This document shows, one piece after another, positions 8,258-17,608 of a stretch of DNA of 64,000 bases. The notes beneath the pieces were generated by a model, which worked only from the letters and a program-made list of their open reading frames with translations, did not search any database and was not told where the DNA came from. Position numbers and translations under genes: made by a program. Position 1 is the first letter of the stretch. Every line of letters begins with the position of its first letter. Source of the DNA: Gemmatimonadota bacterium. Lineage in GTDB: Bacteria; Latescibacterota; UBA2968. Location of the stretch: NCBI GenBank assembly GCA_002727195.1, contig PBWH01000005.1, positions 260,665 to 324,664 on the forward strand, read 5' to 3'.

Positions 8258-8941
8258 TTACTCCTCGTCCCCTTCGTCGTCGTCCTTCTTGCCGCGCTCG
8301 ATGACCTCCGGCTCAGTGGCTCCCTCCTCAACCTCTGCGCCCTCGCCCTCTTCGGTCTCTTCGTCCTCGTCCTGGCGGACCGTCGGCGGTGCGACAGCGA
8401 ACACAGACCGGTCGGACTCTGTCACGAAGGTCGTTCCCTCCGGCGCCACCAGATCTGACACATGGACAGTATCGCCGATGTTCAACTCGGTGACATCGTA
8501 GGTCAGTTCGCTCGGAATGTTGGTCGGCAGGCACTCGATCTCAATCTCGTGGAGCATGTGCTCCAGAATCCCACCGTCGTTGCGTACGCCGATCGGAGTC
8601 CCTTCGCTGTGGACGGCAACCTCGACCACGATCTTCTGGGTCATCGAGATCCTGTGGAAATCGATGTGCAGAATATCGTGCGACACCGGATGGTGCTGGA
8701 TTTCCTTGACGATCGTCGAATAGTCCTCAGACCCACCCTCTACCTTCAGGGTAACGATCGCGTTCCGCCCGAAATCGTGAATCATCGTGCGGAAAGCCTT
8801 GCTGTCTACTGTGCACTTGACCGAATCGATCTCCGAACCGTAAACGACGGCCGGAACGGCACCGTTTCTTCTCAGTCGACGGGAGACGCCCTTACCGACC
8901 AACTCACGGGCCTGTGCTTCCAGAACTGCTGAATCTGCCAT
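8258..8941 (-). CDS. rplY: 50S ribosomal protein L25/Ctc
   Basis: 5S-rRNA-binding ribosomal protein of the long Ctc type, 227 residues. The N-terminal L25 domain contains SRRLRRNGAVPAVVYG and FHRI at the usual spacing. The C-terminal TL5-like domain has PSELTYDVTELNIGDTVHVSDL and PEGTTF. The last about 45 residues are nearly all Glu/Asp/Gly, as in many Ctc proteins. It is preceded by the tRNA-Gln gene and followed by pth. Ctc is a stress-associated version of L25 in Bacillus, but nothing in this sequence shows stress control. Confidence 0.95.
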   Translation of the reverse strand: MADSAVLEAQARELVGKGVSRRLRRNGAVPAVVYGSEIDSVKCTVDSKAFRTMIHDFGRNAIVTLKVEGGSEDYSTIVKEIQHHPVSHDILHIDFHRISMTQKIVVEVAVHSEGTPIGVRNDGGILEHMLHEIEIECLPTNIPSELTYDVTELNIGDTVHVSDLVAPEGTTFVTESDRSVFAVAPPTVRQDEDEETEEGEGAEVEEGATEPEVIERGKKDDDEGDEE

Positions 8942-8975
8942 CCTTACCTCCAGAATTCGCCCCGGTCGTGCGTTT

Positions 8976-9049
8976 TGGCTGCCGGGCAGGGATTCGAACC
9001 CCGATAGGCGGCTCCAAAGGCCGCTGTCTTACCCTTAGACGACCCGGCA
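8976..9049 (-). tRNA. tRNA-Gln (anticodon TTG), CCA encoded
   Basis: The minus strand gives the acceptor stem TGCCGGG/CCCGGCA, discriminator G and an encoded CCA. The anticodon stem GCGGC/GCCGC surrounds loop CTTTGGA, so the anticodon is TTG and reads CAA/CAG. The T arm carries GGTTCGAATCC. It sits between ispE and rplY on the same strand and is probably cotranscribed with them. Confidence 0.95.
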
Positions 9050-9056
9050 GCCCTGT

Positions 9057-9953
9057 TTAGGGGTCGGGCTGCCCCCCTGGTCGACGCACGGGCGTGCAGA
9101 GGTGAGTCACGTAACCCAGCCTCTCCAGAATCAATGAGGCTTGTTCGGCGATTTGGGGGTCCGAAAAGCCGCCGTATAATGTCGCTCCTGTTCCGCTCAT
9201 CGAGGCACCAAGGGCGCCGGAATCCTCGAGCGTGGACAGAATGCGTTGAACACTCGGATATCGTGCACAAATCAGGGGCAGAAAATCATTCTCGACCGTC
9301 TCCAGAAAATCAAGAAGCGCAACTTCGCCTGAGGCGCGCACAGAATTCAAAAACCTAATATATGGGCCTTCCGATGTCAATTTTATATTCACAGACCCGA
9401 AGGCCCACGCCGTCTCGACCGAGAATCCCGGATCCACCAACAGGTAGATCGGGCTATCCCCCACGATTTTAAGTGGTTGGACTTCTTCACCACGTCCGGT
9501 CACCAAAGCGGTTCCCCCACCGACCGAAAAGGGAACATCGGACCCGATTTCACCACCGATTGCAGCCAGTTCGGCTTCCGGGAGTCGGAGATTCCAGGCG
9601 TGGTTCAGCGCACACAGAACGGCTCCTGCGTTCGAGCTTCCACCGCCGAGGCCACCCCCGCTCGGAATCCGCTTCGTGATCCGGACCAGAGCCCCCAGAT
9701 CGGGGCGCTTTGCGCGAAGTCGAAGCGCATCTGCGGCACGGTAGACCAGATTTCCCGGCCCATCAGGCACATCGTCGCGATCCGCGATCACACTCAGGTC
9801 GCCGCCCGGATCAACGTCGATGTGGAGATCATCCTGAAGGTCCACCTCCTGAAAAATGGACAGAAGGTCGTGGAAGCCGTCCGCGCGTTTTCCAAGGACT
9901 TTCAAACCGAGGTTGAGCTTGGCGTAGGAATGTATCGTCAATGAGTCTGCCAA
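9057..9953 (-). CDS. ispE: 4-diphosphocytidyl-2-C-methyl-D-erythritol kinase
   Basis: Fourth enzyme of the non-mevalonate (MEP) isoprenoid pathway, a GHMP-family kinase. It begins SYAKLNLGLKVLGKRADGFHDLLSIF, the conserved substrate-binding start with the catalytic Lys. It has the ATP loop RIPSGGGLGGGSSNAGAVL and the C-terminal GALGASMSGTGATLYGGF. The length is 298 residues against a family norm near 290. It leads a minus-strand run ispE / tRNA-Gln / rplY / pth. ispE next to tRNA-Gln and rplY is a common order, often with prs between, which is missing here. The 124-base gap to the TPR gene holds both divergent promoters. Confidence 0.96.
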   Translation of the reverse strand: MADSLTIHSYAKLNLGLKVLGKRADGFHDLLSIFQEVDLQDDLHIDVDPGGDLSVIADRDDVPDGPGNLVYRAADALRLRAKRPDLGALVRITKRIPSGGGLGGGSSNAGAVLCALNHAWNLRLPEAELAAIGGEIGSDVPFSVGGGTALVTGRGEEVQPLKIVGDSPIYLLVDPGFSVETAWAFGSVNIKLTSEGPYIRFLNSVRASGEVALLDFLETVENDFLPLICARYPSVQRILSTLEDSGALGASMSGTGATLYGGFSDPQIAEQASLILERLGYVTHLCTPVRRPGGQPDP

Positions 9954-10077
9954 AGTTGCAGATAAGAACCGATTAGCCCTGTCGTGAACGCAGAAACCAG
10001 GGATCGTTGACCGATCCGTAAATATAGATTAACTTTTTGGCGGTGAGCAAATGTCACCCATTCTCTCAGGAGGATAA

Positions 10078-13000
10078 TTGATTCCATCCAGGCTCACGCC
10101 GACGCCCACCAGAACGGCCATTTTGGCTGTTCTCCTAACAATCGCACCCGTGTCCACAGTCATCGGGCAGTCCCTCCAGGACGAGCGCGAAGCCTTCGAC
10201 TACGCACGCGTCCTTTTCTCCGACGGACTGTACGACACGGCTGCAGAAGAGTATCGGCGGTTCATCCTCAACTATCCAACGAGTGAACGGCTTGCTCAAG
10301 CCCGCCTGAAGCTAGCAGATGCCTACTTCCACGGTGGCAAACTCTCGGAAGCCGTCACGGCCTACCAGATATTCGTCGACAGACACCCCGACAATATCGA
10401 GGTGGCGGCGGCACTCCGGAACCGGGCGACCGCACTCGAGCAACAGAACGAACACGAGAGGGCCGCATCGGCTTTCACAGAGCTTTACGAGCGATTCCGA
10501 ACCGGGGAATACGCGGTCCAAGATCTGTTGTCGGCGGGAACCAATTCCCGCCAGGCCAAAGACTACCTCGGTGCCGAGCAATCCTTCCGGACCATCCTGA
10601 CGAACCACCCTTCCTCACCCCTGATCCGGGAGGCCACTTACAACTTGGGTCTCGTCCTGACCGACCAGAGCCGCGACTCCGAGGCGCTGGCCCTGTTCGA
10701 GTCCGTAAAGGAATCAGAGCGAGAACCCGACGCACTCCTGGAGATCGGGCGGATCTCGCTCGCACAGGATCACCTGCCCAAAACGGAACAAACTTTCAGC
10801 TCACTCCGGAAGCAATTCCCAGGGACCCGATCCGCCCAGGAGTCCTACCTGGTACTTGGCCAGTGGTACGAGCGTCAGGCCGAATGGAAGAAGGCAATCC
10901 AAACGTATGACCGTGCAAAGGGTGCTCGGCTCGACACACGCTACCAGCAACTCGCGATTCTAGGGCTCGCTCGTGCCTACCGAAAGACAGGCAAAGACGC
11001 CCTGCAGCTGTATACACAATTCCTTAAGGTCTATCCGAAGAGCGACTTCCTTCCCGACGCCCGGCTCGGCCTGGGTCGTTCCTTCGTGGATCAGGAAAAA
11101 TATCGACAGGCCATTGATGCCTTCAAACGGTTGCAGGAGGAATTCCCGAAACATCCCTTCAGCGTCACCGCCCATCGAGATATCGGTGATGTTTACGCCG
11201 CACTTGGATCCCCGAGACTCGCGTTGGCCGCATACCAGCGTCATCTGGATCAGGATCCACCAACAGACGAAGCGTCAGTGACCAGACTCAGCATGGGGCG
11301 CGTCTACCGAACCCAACTGGCCTGGACCGACAAGGCACTGGACATACTTAGAGACCTCACCAACAGCCCTGATCCTGAGATCGCTGGCTCCGCTCAGTTT
11401 CAGCTCGGCCAGACCTACGAACTACTCGGTCAGACCCATCTGGCGGTTCGTGAATATCGGAACTACCTCGAACGACACGCAGGAGATCCCGACGCCCACA
11501 AAGCCGAGCGCCGGATCCGATACCTGCTCGATTTCGCGCCATCGGCGCCGCTCGATCACGACCTGATCGAACTGATCGGCATCACCTCGGGTGATGTTGC
11601 CACAGGCTATAGACTGGGTCGACTGCTATTCGACCGTCGTCATTACGATGAAGCACTCCCTCATCTGGAGATCGCAGCGGGCGACTCTGCGTTCGCCGAC
11701 AGAGATGAGGCGGCCTACCTCCAGGCAGAGGCTTTGCTTGCTTTGGATCGGCAAAGCAACGCGTTGGCGGGATCTTCACCAGCGAACCAGTCCCGCGCAT
11801 TATCCATCTACCAGAGTCTGGTAGACAAGGGATCGAGTAATCGGTCCGACGACGCCGCCCTTCGAGCGATCGAATTGAAACACGCAGGCACGGATACCGC
11901 GTCGGCGAGCGCACGCGTATCAGCCTACGACCAGTTTGTCAAGACCTATCCCACGTCTGACCGGCTGGTAGACTCCCAGCTGCACAAGGGAGACGCGCTC
12001 CTGGTTCTTGGACGAACCTCGTCGCAGCACATCGACCGGGCACTCAAAAGCTACCGGGCTGCAGCCAAGTCGTCGAACACCGCGCTCGTAGAGAAGGCAC
12101 AATACGGTGTTGGGCGATGCCTGGCTATCAAGAAGCAGTATGCCCAGGCCGAGAACGCGCTTCGAGACTTTCTGTTCCAGTATCCGAACAGCAAGCTCGG
12201 CGAAGAAGCGAGATTCCAACTGGGGCTGATCCTCCTCGAACGCGGATACCTCCAGAGTGCGGCCATCGAGTTCGCTGATCTACTGAGATCCCCTACCTCT
12301 GTCGATCTAGAGAAGTCGAGCCGGGCCTTACTGGCCGAGTGTTACTTCCGGCTTAAGGACTATGCCTCCGCCGCGAGGACGGACGAGTCATTACTGAATA
12401 GGGGCGCTGATCCAGCTGTTCTTCGCCGGTTGGGTGAATCGTATGCGCAACTCGGAGAAGACGAGAAGGCGATCTCTGTCCTTGGCCTGTTCACCCGAAA
12501 ATTCCCGTCCGCCGCAGGAGCCGATACGCTGTCCTTCCGACGCGCGGAACTGCTGGCCCAACTCGGGCGTACGGGCCAGGCTATTGACGTCTTTGATCGT
12601 GTCGCGGCGAACTACCCAAAGAGTCCGCTGAAGCCCCAGGCACTTAGCTCCGTGGGACGGCTGCACTTTGAGCAGGGCAACTACACCGCCGCCCTGACCG
12701 CCGTGTCCGGTCCGGCGTCGCAGAAGAGCGAGGGGATCGACGAACTCCGTATCCTGGCGCTACTCCGCCTCGACCGGGCAAAGCAAGCTCGCAAGGAGAT
12801 CAACTCATTCCGAAAGGCCTATCCTGCGGCGCTAGAGGCCGTGGCCAGGTTCGAAGTGGAAGAGGCGCGTGTGCAGCTTCGCTACAGGAACCCGAAAGGG
12901 GCAAGGAAGAAGCTGGAAGGCGTCGTCAAGAATCACTCTGGAACCGCGGCTGCCGTAGACGCGGAGTTCTTCCTGATCGAAGCGCTTGAACGAGTCGGCA

Positions 13001-13674
13001 AAACCGACGAGCACTTCGCTGCGCTAAACGCCTTCGTGAAAAACCGGAAGGAAAATGCGAACTGGGCTCGCGCGAACCTCGACCTAGCGGAGATCAAGGT
13101 CAAGGATGACGACTACGTTGGCGCTTCAAAGGCTTATCTGAACGCCTTGAGCGGAAATCTGGAAGAGACCGAGCGTCCTGTCGTGATGAAGATGCTCTAC
13201 GAGGCCCACCGGAACCTTCGCCTCTACGATTCGGCGATCACCTATGCGCGCAACCTGATCGAAGCGTATCCGCATCACCCGCTTGCCCAGGGCGCCAGGA
13301 TCAATATCGGCGAGATCTACAGTGAGAAGGGCGACCACCGGAAGGCGATCGAGGAGATCAGGCCCCACCTGACCAAACTCCAGAACGATGAGTGGTCGAG
13401 TGCCCAGTTCGTGATCGCAAAGTCGCATCACGACTTGGGTGAGTATGAGAATGCGCTCCGGGAATACCTGAAGATGATCTACAATCCTCAGGGCAGCGTG
13501 AACTGGCTGGCGAACGCGTTCATGGGCCGGGCACAATGTTTCCGTGCTCTGGGCAGGGCCAGGGAGGCCTACGCCGAACTCGACAAGATTTCCGCCCGTT
13601 TTTCAGGCACTGCATTCGTGCTCCAGGCTGAGCAGATGCGGGCGGAAATGGACAAAGAACTCAGACGACAATGA
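10078..13674 (+). CDS. Giant periplasmic TPR-repeat protein
   Basis: A 1198-residue protein made almost entirely of tetratricopeptide repeats. The TTG start is set by a strong AGGAGG 5 bases upstream. A signal peptide follows (TAILAVLLTIAPVSTVIGQ, likely cleaved near there). From residue about 40 there are more than 20 helix-pair repeats, many of the YbgF/BamD-like form (FDYARVLFSDGLYDTAAEEYRRF..., AYFHGGKLSEAVTAYQ, LGLILLERGYLQSAA). No catalytic domain is visible. Proteins of this type serve as periplasmic scaffolds, for example with Tol-Pal or secretion machines. The partner is not indicated here. The downstream Crp/Fnr gene starts 55 bases later on the same strand, so it may share a transcript. 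A second giant TPR protein is at 42.1 kb, with a different N-terminal domain. Confidence 0.85.
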   Translation: MIPSRLTPTPTRTAILAVLLTIAPVSTVIGQSLQDEREAFDYARVLFSDGLYDTAAEEYRRFILNYPTSERLAQARLKLADAYFHGGKLSEAVTAYQIFVDRHPDNIEVAAALRNRATALEQQNEHERAASAFTELYERFRTGEYAVQDLLSAGTNSRQAKDYLGAEQSFRTILTNHPSSPLIREATYNLGLVLTDQSRDSEALALFESVKESEREPDALLEIGRISLAQDHLPKTEQTFSSLRKQFPGTRSAQESYLVLGQWYERQAEWKKAIQTYDRAKGARLDTRYQQLAILGLARAYRKTGKDALQLYTQFLKVYPKSDFLPDARLGLGRSFVDQEKYRQAIDAFKRLQEEFPKHPFSVTAHRDIGDVYAALGSPRLALAAYQRHLDQDPPTDEASVTRLSMGRVYRTQLAWTDKALDILRDLTNSPDPEIAGSAQFQLGQTYELLGQTHLAVREYRNYLERHAGDPDAHKAERRIRYLLDFAPSAPLDHDLIELIGITSGDVATGYRLGRLLFDRRHYDEALPHLEIAAGDSAFADRDEAAYLQAEALLALDRQSNALAGSSPANQSRALSIYQSLVDKGSSNRSDDAALRAIELKHAGTDTASASARVSAYDQFVKTYPTSDRLVDSQLHKGDALLVLGRTSSQHIDRALKSYRAAAKSSNTALVEKAQYGVGRCLAIKKQYAQAENALRDFLFQYPNSKLGEEARFQLGLILLERGYLQSAAIEFADLLRSPTSVDLEKSSRALLAECYFRLKDYASAARTDESLLNRGADPAVLRRLGESYAQLGEDEKAISVLGLFTRKFPSAAGADTLSFRRAELLAQLGRTGQAIDVFDRVAANYPKSPLKPQALSSVGRLHFEQGNYTAALTAVSGPASQKSEGIDELRILALLRLDRAKQARKEINSFRKAYPAALEAVARFEVEEARVQLRYRNPKGARKKLEGVVKNHSGTAAAVDAEFFLIEALERVGKTDEHFAALNAFVKNRKENANWARANLDLAEIKVKDDDYVGASKAYLNALSGNLEETERPVVMKMLYEAHRNLRLYDSAITYARNLIEAYPHHPLAQGARINIGEIYSEKGDHRKAIEEIRPHLTKLQNDEWSSAQFVIAKSHHDLGEYENALREYLKMIYNPQGSVNWLANAFMGRAQCFRALGRAREAYAELDKISARFSGTAFVLQAEQMRAEMDKELRRQ

Positions 13675-13728
13675 CCGCCCGGGCCGTGATGGCCTCAGGC
13701 ACTCACCCACTCTGGGAGGGGCCGGGAA

Positions 13729-14409
13729 ATGCACAGCGAACTCCTTAAAGGCGTCCCCTTGTTCGAAGGGCTGTCGGATGACGAACTGCACGCACTGTCC
13801 GACGTCGCCCTGCTGCGCGTATTCCCGAAGGATCGCGTGGTCATTATGGCCGAAGAGGAGGGTGACAGCCTGTTCGTGATTCATCAGGGGCAGGTGAAGG
13901 TCAGCATCGTCAGCGAGGACGGCCGCGAGGTCATTCTGTCGATTCTGGGCGAGGGTAACTTCTTCGGTGAAATGTCACTCCTCGACGGTCATCCGAGATC
14001 CGCGAACGTCACCACGACCCAGGAGACCGAACTCCTGATGGTGCGTCGTACGGACTTCCTCCACTTCATTCAACGATCTCCGCAGACGGCGATCAAGCTG
14101 CTCTCCGTCCTGGCGAGTCGATTGCGGAAGACCGACCGGAAGATCGAAGGGCTCGCGCTCTCCGACGTGACGGGACGCATCACGCAGACCCTATTGCAGC
14201 TTGCTGAAGAGCAGGGCTCGCCCACGCCCGATGGCGTGCTGATCAAGGATCGTCCGACGCACCAGGACCTGGCGAACATGTCCGGCACCACTCGCGAAAC
14301 AGTATCCCGTATTCTCAAGCGTCTCGAAAACCAGGCTTACATCGTTCCCAGAGGAAAAGACCTCCTGATAGTGGGTAGCGAAACGCAGCAGGGCGACAAA
14401 ATCGAATAG
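13729..14409 (+). CDS. Crp/Fnr-family transcription regulator
   Basis: N-terminal cyclic-nucleotide-binding fold (residues about 10-120), with LFEGLSDDELHALSDVALLR, EEEGDSLFVIHQGQVKV and GEGNFFGEMSLLDGHPRSANV. A long dimerisation helix follows, then a C-terminal winged helix with recognition segment THQDLANMSGTTRETVSRIL. The phosphate-binding GEMSLLDGHPRSA stretch is close to the cAMP-binding cassette of Crp. No N-terminal Fnr-type cysteine cluster is present, so an oxygen-sensing iron-sulfur role is unlikely. A strong GGGAGGGG precedes the ATG. Its stop directly abuts the ATG of the sigma-54 activator, implying the two regulators are made together. The effector is unknown. Confidence 0.93.
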   Translation: MHSELLKGVPLFEGLSDDELHALSDVALLRVFPKDRVVIMAEEEGDSLFVIHQGQVKVSIVSEDGREVILSILGEGNFFGEMSLLDGHPRSANVTTTQETELLMVRRTDFLHFIQRSPQTAIKLLSVLASRLRKTDRKIEGLALSDVTGRITQTLLQLAEEQGSPTPDGVLIKDRPTHQDLANMSGTTRETVSRILKRLENQAYIVPRGKDLLIVGSETQQGDKIE

Positions 14410-15942
14410 ATGGGAGAGACCATCGACAGGCCAGCGGAGGCGCTGGCCATCCTGTCCGACACGGACCTTTCCCGTGACATTCGGTCGAGACTAGAAGACG
14501 CCGGATGGCGCACGATCGTCACCAACACGATCGGGCCGGCTCGAAAGCTCCTGGAGAAGGATCGATTCGGGGCCGTGCTCCTCGACGCGCCGTTGATCGA
14601 GGAGGCCGACGATCCGATCGGAGAAGCCATCGCCCGATCGACCGAACCCCCTGGTGTCATCCTTCTGGGATCGACCGCCCATCCTCCGGCCCTACGGAAT
14701 CTGACGCCGGATACCCTCCTCGACTTGCCCCCCAAGAAGGGCGAACTCGAGGCGGCACTCCAGAAGCTGATCCAAGCACCGGGACGGTCGGACACGGAAA
14801 TCCTAGGCAGCTCCCCGGCAATCGAGCAGGTGCGCCAGACCGTTCAGCAGATCGCACCGACACCGGTCAACGTCCTGATCACCGGAGAGAGCGGCACGGG
14901 AAAGAGCCTGTTCGCGCGCGTCATCCACGACCGGAGCTCACGATCACGCCTGCCGTTTCTTACCCTGAACTGTGGATCCCTTCCAGAAACGCTCCTGGAG
15001 AGCGAGCTGTTCGGACACGAGAAGGGCGCCTTTACTGACGCCCGGGCTCAACGACAGGGGCTCTTCGAAACGGCCAAAGGCGGGACAGTATTCCTGGACG
15101 AAATCGGAGAGATGTCCCTCTCTGCGCAGGTAAGGCTGCTCCACGTCCTCGAGCAGCGAGAGATTACGAGGTTAGGTAGCAGCACCCCCATCCCTGTCGA
15201 CGTGCGTGTGATCGCTGCGACCAACCGGGACCTGCAACAGGCCGTGGCGCAGGGCACCTTCCGACGGGATCTCTACTACCGACTGCGAGTTGTCGAAATC
15301 GAGGCGCCGGCTCTCCGATCGATCCAGCAGGACATTCCCGTCTTTGCCGAGCGATTCATCACGCGCCTCAGCGAGGAACACAGCGTGCCCCCCATCTCGT
15401 TCGACAACGGCGCACTGTCCGTGCTGCAGTCATACGCCTGGCCCGGCAACATTCGCGAACTCCGCAACCTCGTCGAGCGGCTGATGGTGCTGACTGTCGA
15501 CCGAAACATCTCGGCGCACGTCCTGTCCTCATACCTGCAGGACGACAGCAGCGCAGACGAGGGGACCGAAAATCTTCCGGTCCACCTGGGCAAGACGCCA
15601 GAGGAGTCGTCTCGCGACCTTCTCTACTGGGCAATCCTCGAGGTCGCCCGTGACATCAAGGAGCTCAAATCCTACCTGATGGACAGTGGGAGCAGACAGG
15701 TCCCTTCACCGAGTCTACCGGTTTATCAACCCCACGAAACACCGATCGAAGCCGGAGCCGAAGCAGAGTTTTCTGAAACCGGCGCGGTCACCCAGCATAA
15801 AATAAAGACAATGGATGAAGTCGAGAAGGAAGCCATCGTCAATGCCCTTCAGGCCTCCGACGGTCATCGGAAGAGAGCTGCAGAACTGCTCGATATGGCG
15901 GAACGGACACTATACAGGAAGATCCGCCAATACGGCCTGTAG
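14410..15942 (+). CDS. Sigma-54-dependent activator with degenerate receiver
   Basis: NtrC-type architecture in 510 residues. Residues 1-125 resemble a receiver fold (AILSDTDLSRDIRSRLEDAGW...FGAVLLDAPLIEE) but lack the usual acidic pair, so phosphorylation is doubtful. Residues about 130-375 form the AAA+ domain: GESGTGKS (Walker A), FLDEIGEM (Walker B), RRDLYYRLRV and the arginine-finger region NIRELRNLVER. The sigma-54 contact loop reads ESELFGHEKGAFTDA, where nearly all activators have GAFTGA. A linker with ARDIKELKSYL precedes a C-terminal Fis-type helix-turn-helix (RKRAAELLDMAERTLYRKIRQY). That linker plan resembles regulators of Bacteroidota-like groups. It starts at the base after the Crp/Fnr stop. 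Whether it truly uses sigma-54 depends on the substituted loop. Confidence 0.9.
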   Translation: MGETIDRPAEALAILSDTDLSRDIRSRLEDAGWRTIVTNTIGPARKLLEKDRFGAVLLDAPLIEEADDPIGEAIARSTEPPGVILLGSTAHPPALRNLTPDTLLDLPPKKGELEAALQKLIQAPGRSDTEILGSSPAIEQVRQTVQQIAPTPVNVLITGESGTGKSLFARVIHDRSSRSRLPFLTLNCGSLPETLLESELFGHEKGAFTDARAQRQGLFETAKGGTVFLDEIGEMSLSAQVRLLHVLEQREITRLGSSTPIPVDVRVIAATNRDLQQAVAQGTFRRDLYYRLRVVEIEAPALRSIQQDIPVFAERFITRLSEEHSVPPISFDNGALSVLQSYAWPGNIRELRNLVERLMVLTVDRNISAHVLSSYLQDDSSADEGTENLPVHLGKTPEESSRDLLYWAILEVARDIKELKSYLMDSGSRQVPSPSLPVYQPHETPIEAGAEAEFSETGAVTQHKIKTMDEVEKEAIVNALQASDGHRKRAAELLDMAERTLYRKIRQYGL

Positions 15943-16072
15943 CTGCCAACCAGTTTGTCACCTGCCTGTTTTTGGGAACCTTTTCACGTATAATCGGTCA
16001 TAGTCGGCGAGACGGGACATCGATCCCGCACTTCACACGATCCCCATCTGTTCCGGAGCAGGAGTTCGATCC

Positions 16073-17506
16073 ATGAAACGTTTAGCACTGACATTTGTCT
16101 TCGTCCTGGGCAGCGGCATTTCGGCCCACGCCCTGTCCGATAAAGAAGCGATCAACCAGCTCAAAGCGATCAACCAGGCCTTTACCTCGATCGCCGCACA
16201 GGCGACGGAAAGCGTCGTCACGATCACGACCAAACGTGTCGAAGAACCCAGGAGCCGACGTGGCCGGCGAATGCCGGACTTTTTCCATCAGTTCCAGTTC
16301 CCCGATCAGGAAGAGCGGGAGAGCTCGGGCATCGGATCCGGCATCATCATGACGTCGGATGGGTATGTGCTCACGAACAACCACGTCATCGAGGATGCGG
16401 ACGAAATCACGGTGATCATGAGCGACAACAGGGAGTACTCGGCCGAACTGGTCGGACGCGATGCGCTGACCGATGTCGCCGTGGTGAAGATCGAAGGTGA
16501 GAATCTGAAGGAGATTCAAATCGGCGATTCGGACAACGTACAGATCGGCGAGTGGGTTCTTGCGGTCGGCGCGCCGCTCGACTTAAGGTCGACAGTTACC
16601 TCCGGAATCGTCAGCGCGATCGGACGGAGCCTGGACATCATCGGTCAGGAGCTTTCTGTAGAGGACTTCATCCAGGTCGACGCGGCGATCAATCCGGGCA
16701 ACTCCGGCGGGGCGCTCGTTAACCTCGATAGTGAGCTCATCGGCGTCAACACGGCAATCGCCACGCGGAACCGCGGGTTCGTCGGCTACGGCTTTGCCAT
16801 CCCGATCAACCTCGCCAAGAAAGTCATGGACGATATCGTGGCCCACGGCGAAGTGCGTCGCGCATACCTGGGAGTCGGTCTTCGCACTGTATCCGCCGCT
16901 GAGGCAGACGCATTCGGCTTGGGCCGCCCGAGAGGCGTCCTGATCGAAACCGTTTTCTCGGATACCCCTGCCGAGAAGGCCGACTTCCGGCGTGGGGACA
17001 TCGTACTCGAAATCGACGGGCAATTAGTCAACAGGCCGAACCATCTCCAGAGCATCATCGCTAGAAAGCATCCAGGCGATGTAGCGAACTTCGAAGTCCG
17101 GCGAAACGATCGCACGATCACCCTGAAGGCGACGCTGGGAACGATCCCCAAGGACGGTCCTGTTGCCGCAGCGAGCGATGCAGAGGCACAAGAGTCATCC
17201 GCGCTCGGGATCACAGTCAGCGATCTCACGTCTGAGACCATCGAGGCTTTCAACCTTTCGGCTGACACGAAGGGCGTCGTGGTGACGAGGGTCGATCGCG
17301 GACCGGGTCGCGACGCCGGATTCCGTATGGGGGATGTGGTCATCTCCGTTCGCCAGAAAGAAATGGACAAGACTATCGGGAGCTCGACAGACTTCGACTC
17401 AGCGCTCGAGGAACTAAAGCCCGGGCGCGCTGCCTTTTCGGTCATCCGGAAGATGCGAAACGGCGAGGACCGGTATCTGTTCCTGACGCCGCGGATCCCT
17501 GAGTAG
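16073..17506 (+). CDS. Periplasmic serine protease DegP/HtrA
   Basis: Envelope quality-control protease. It has a signal peptide (MKRLALTFVFVLGSGISAHA), a trypsin-like domain with catalytic triad His104 (LTNNHVIE), Asp134 (ALTDVAVVKI) and Ser211 (INPGNSGGAL), then two PDZ domains. The first PDZ is around AYLGVGLRTVSA...GDIVLEIDGQ. The second is around LGITVSDLTSETIEAFNL. The 477-residue length and two PDZ domains match DegP/DegQ rather than DegS. The insertion PRSRRGRRMPDFFHQFQF matches the LA loop of DegP-type proteases. A TATAAT at 15989 lies in the upstream gap without a convincing -35. A very strong terminator follows the stop. Confidence 0.95.
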   Translation: MKRLALTFVFVLGSGISAHALSDKEAINQLKAINQAFTSIAAQATESVVTITTKRVEEPRSRRGRRMPDFFHQFQFPDQEERESSGIGSGIIMTSDGYVLTNNHVIEDADEITVIMSDNREYSAELVGRDALTDVAVVKIEGENLKEIQIGDSDNVQIGEWVLAVGAPLDLRSTVTSGIVSAIGRSLDIIGQELSVEDFIQVDAAINPGNSGGALVNLDSELIGVNTAIATRNRGFVGYGFAIPINLAKKVMDDIVAHGEVRRAYLGVGLRTVSAAEADAFGLGRPRGVLIETVFSDTPAEKADFRRGDIVLEIDGQLVNRPNHLQSIIARKHPGDVANFEVRRNDRTITLKATLGTIPKDGPVAAASDAEAQESSALGITVSDLTSETIEAFNLSADTKGVVVTRVDRGPGRDAGFRMGDVVISVRQKEMDKTIGSSTDFDSALEELKPGRAAFSVIRKMRNGEDRYLFLTPRIPE

Positions 17507-17528
17507 GCAGAACAGGCACTACATCAGA

Positions 17529-17570
17529 AAGGCCCCCGACTCCGTGATGGAGTCGGGGGCCTTCTGTTTC
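17529..17570 (+). terminator. Intrinsic terminator after htrA, probably bidirectional
   Basis: AAGGCCCCCGACTCC and GGAGTCGGGGGCCTT form a near-perfect 14-15 bp stem with a tiny loop. It is followed by CTGTTTCC on the plus strand and by a TTTCTG stretch on the minus strand. It sits between the convergent htrA and xerD-like genes and can serve both. Confidence 0.85.
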
Positions 17571-17608
17571 CGATTTCGTAACCAAGCTCAAGACTGGGAA
17601 CGAAAAGG

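Noticed and set aside
8241-8331. N-terminal extension of pth in the ORF track
   Set aside because: It would overlap rplY by 74 bases and adds residues unlike any Pth; the GTG at 8241 is favoured.
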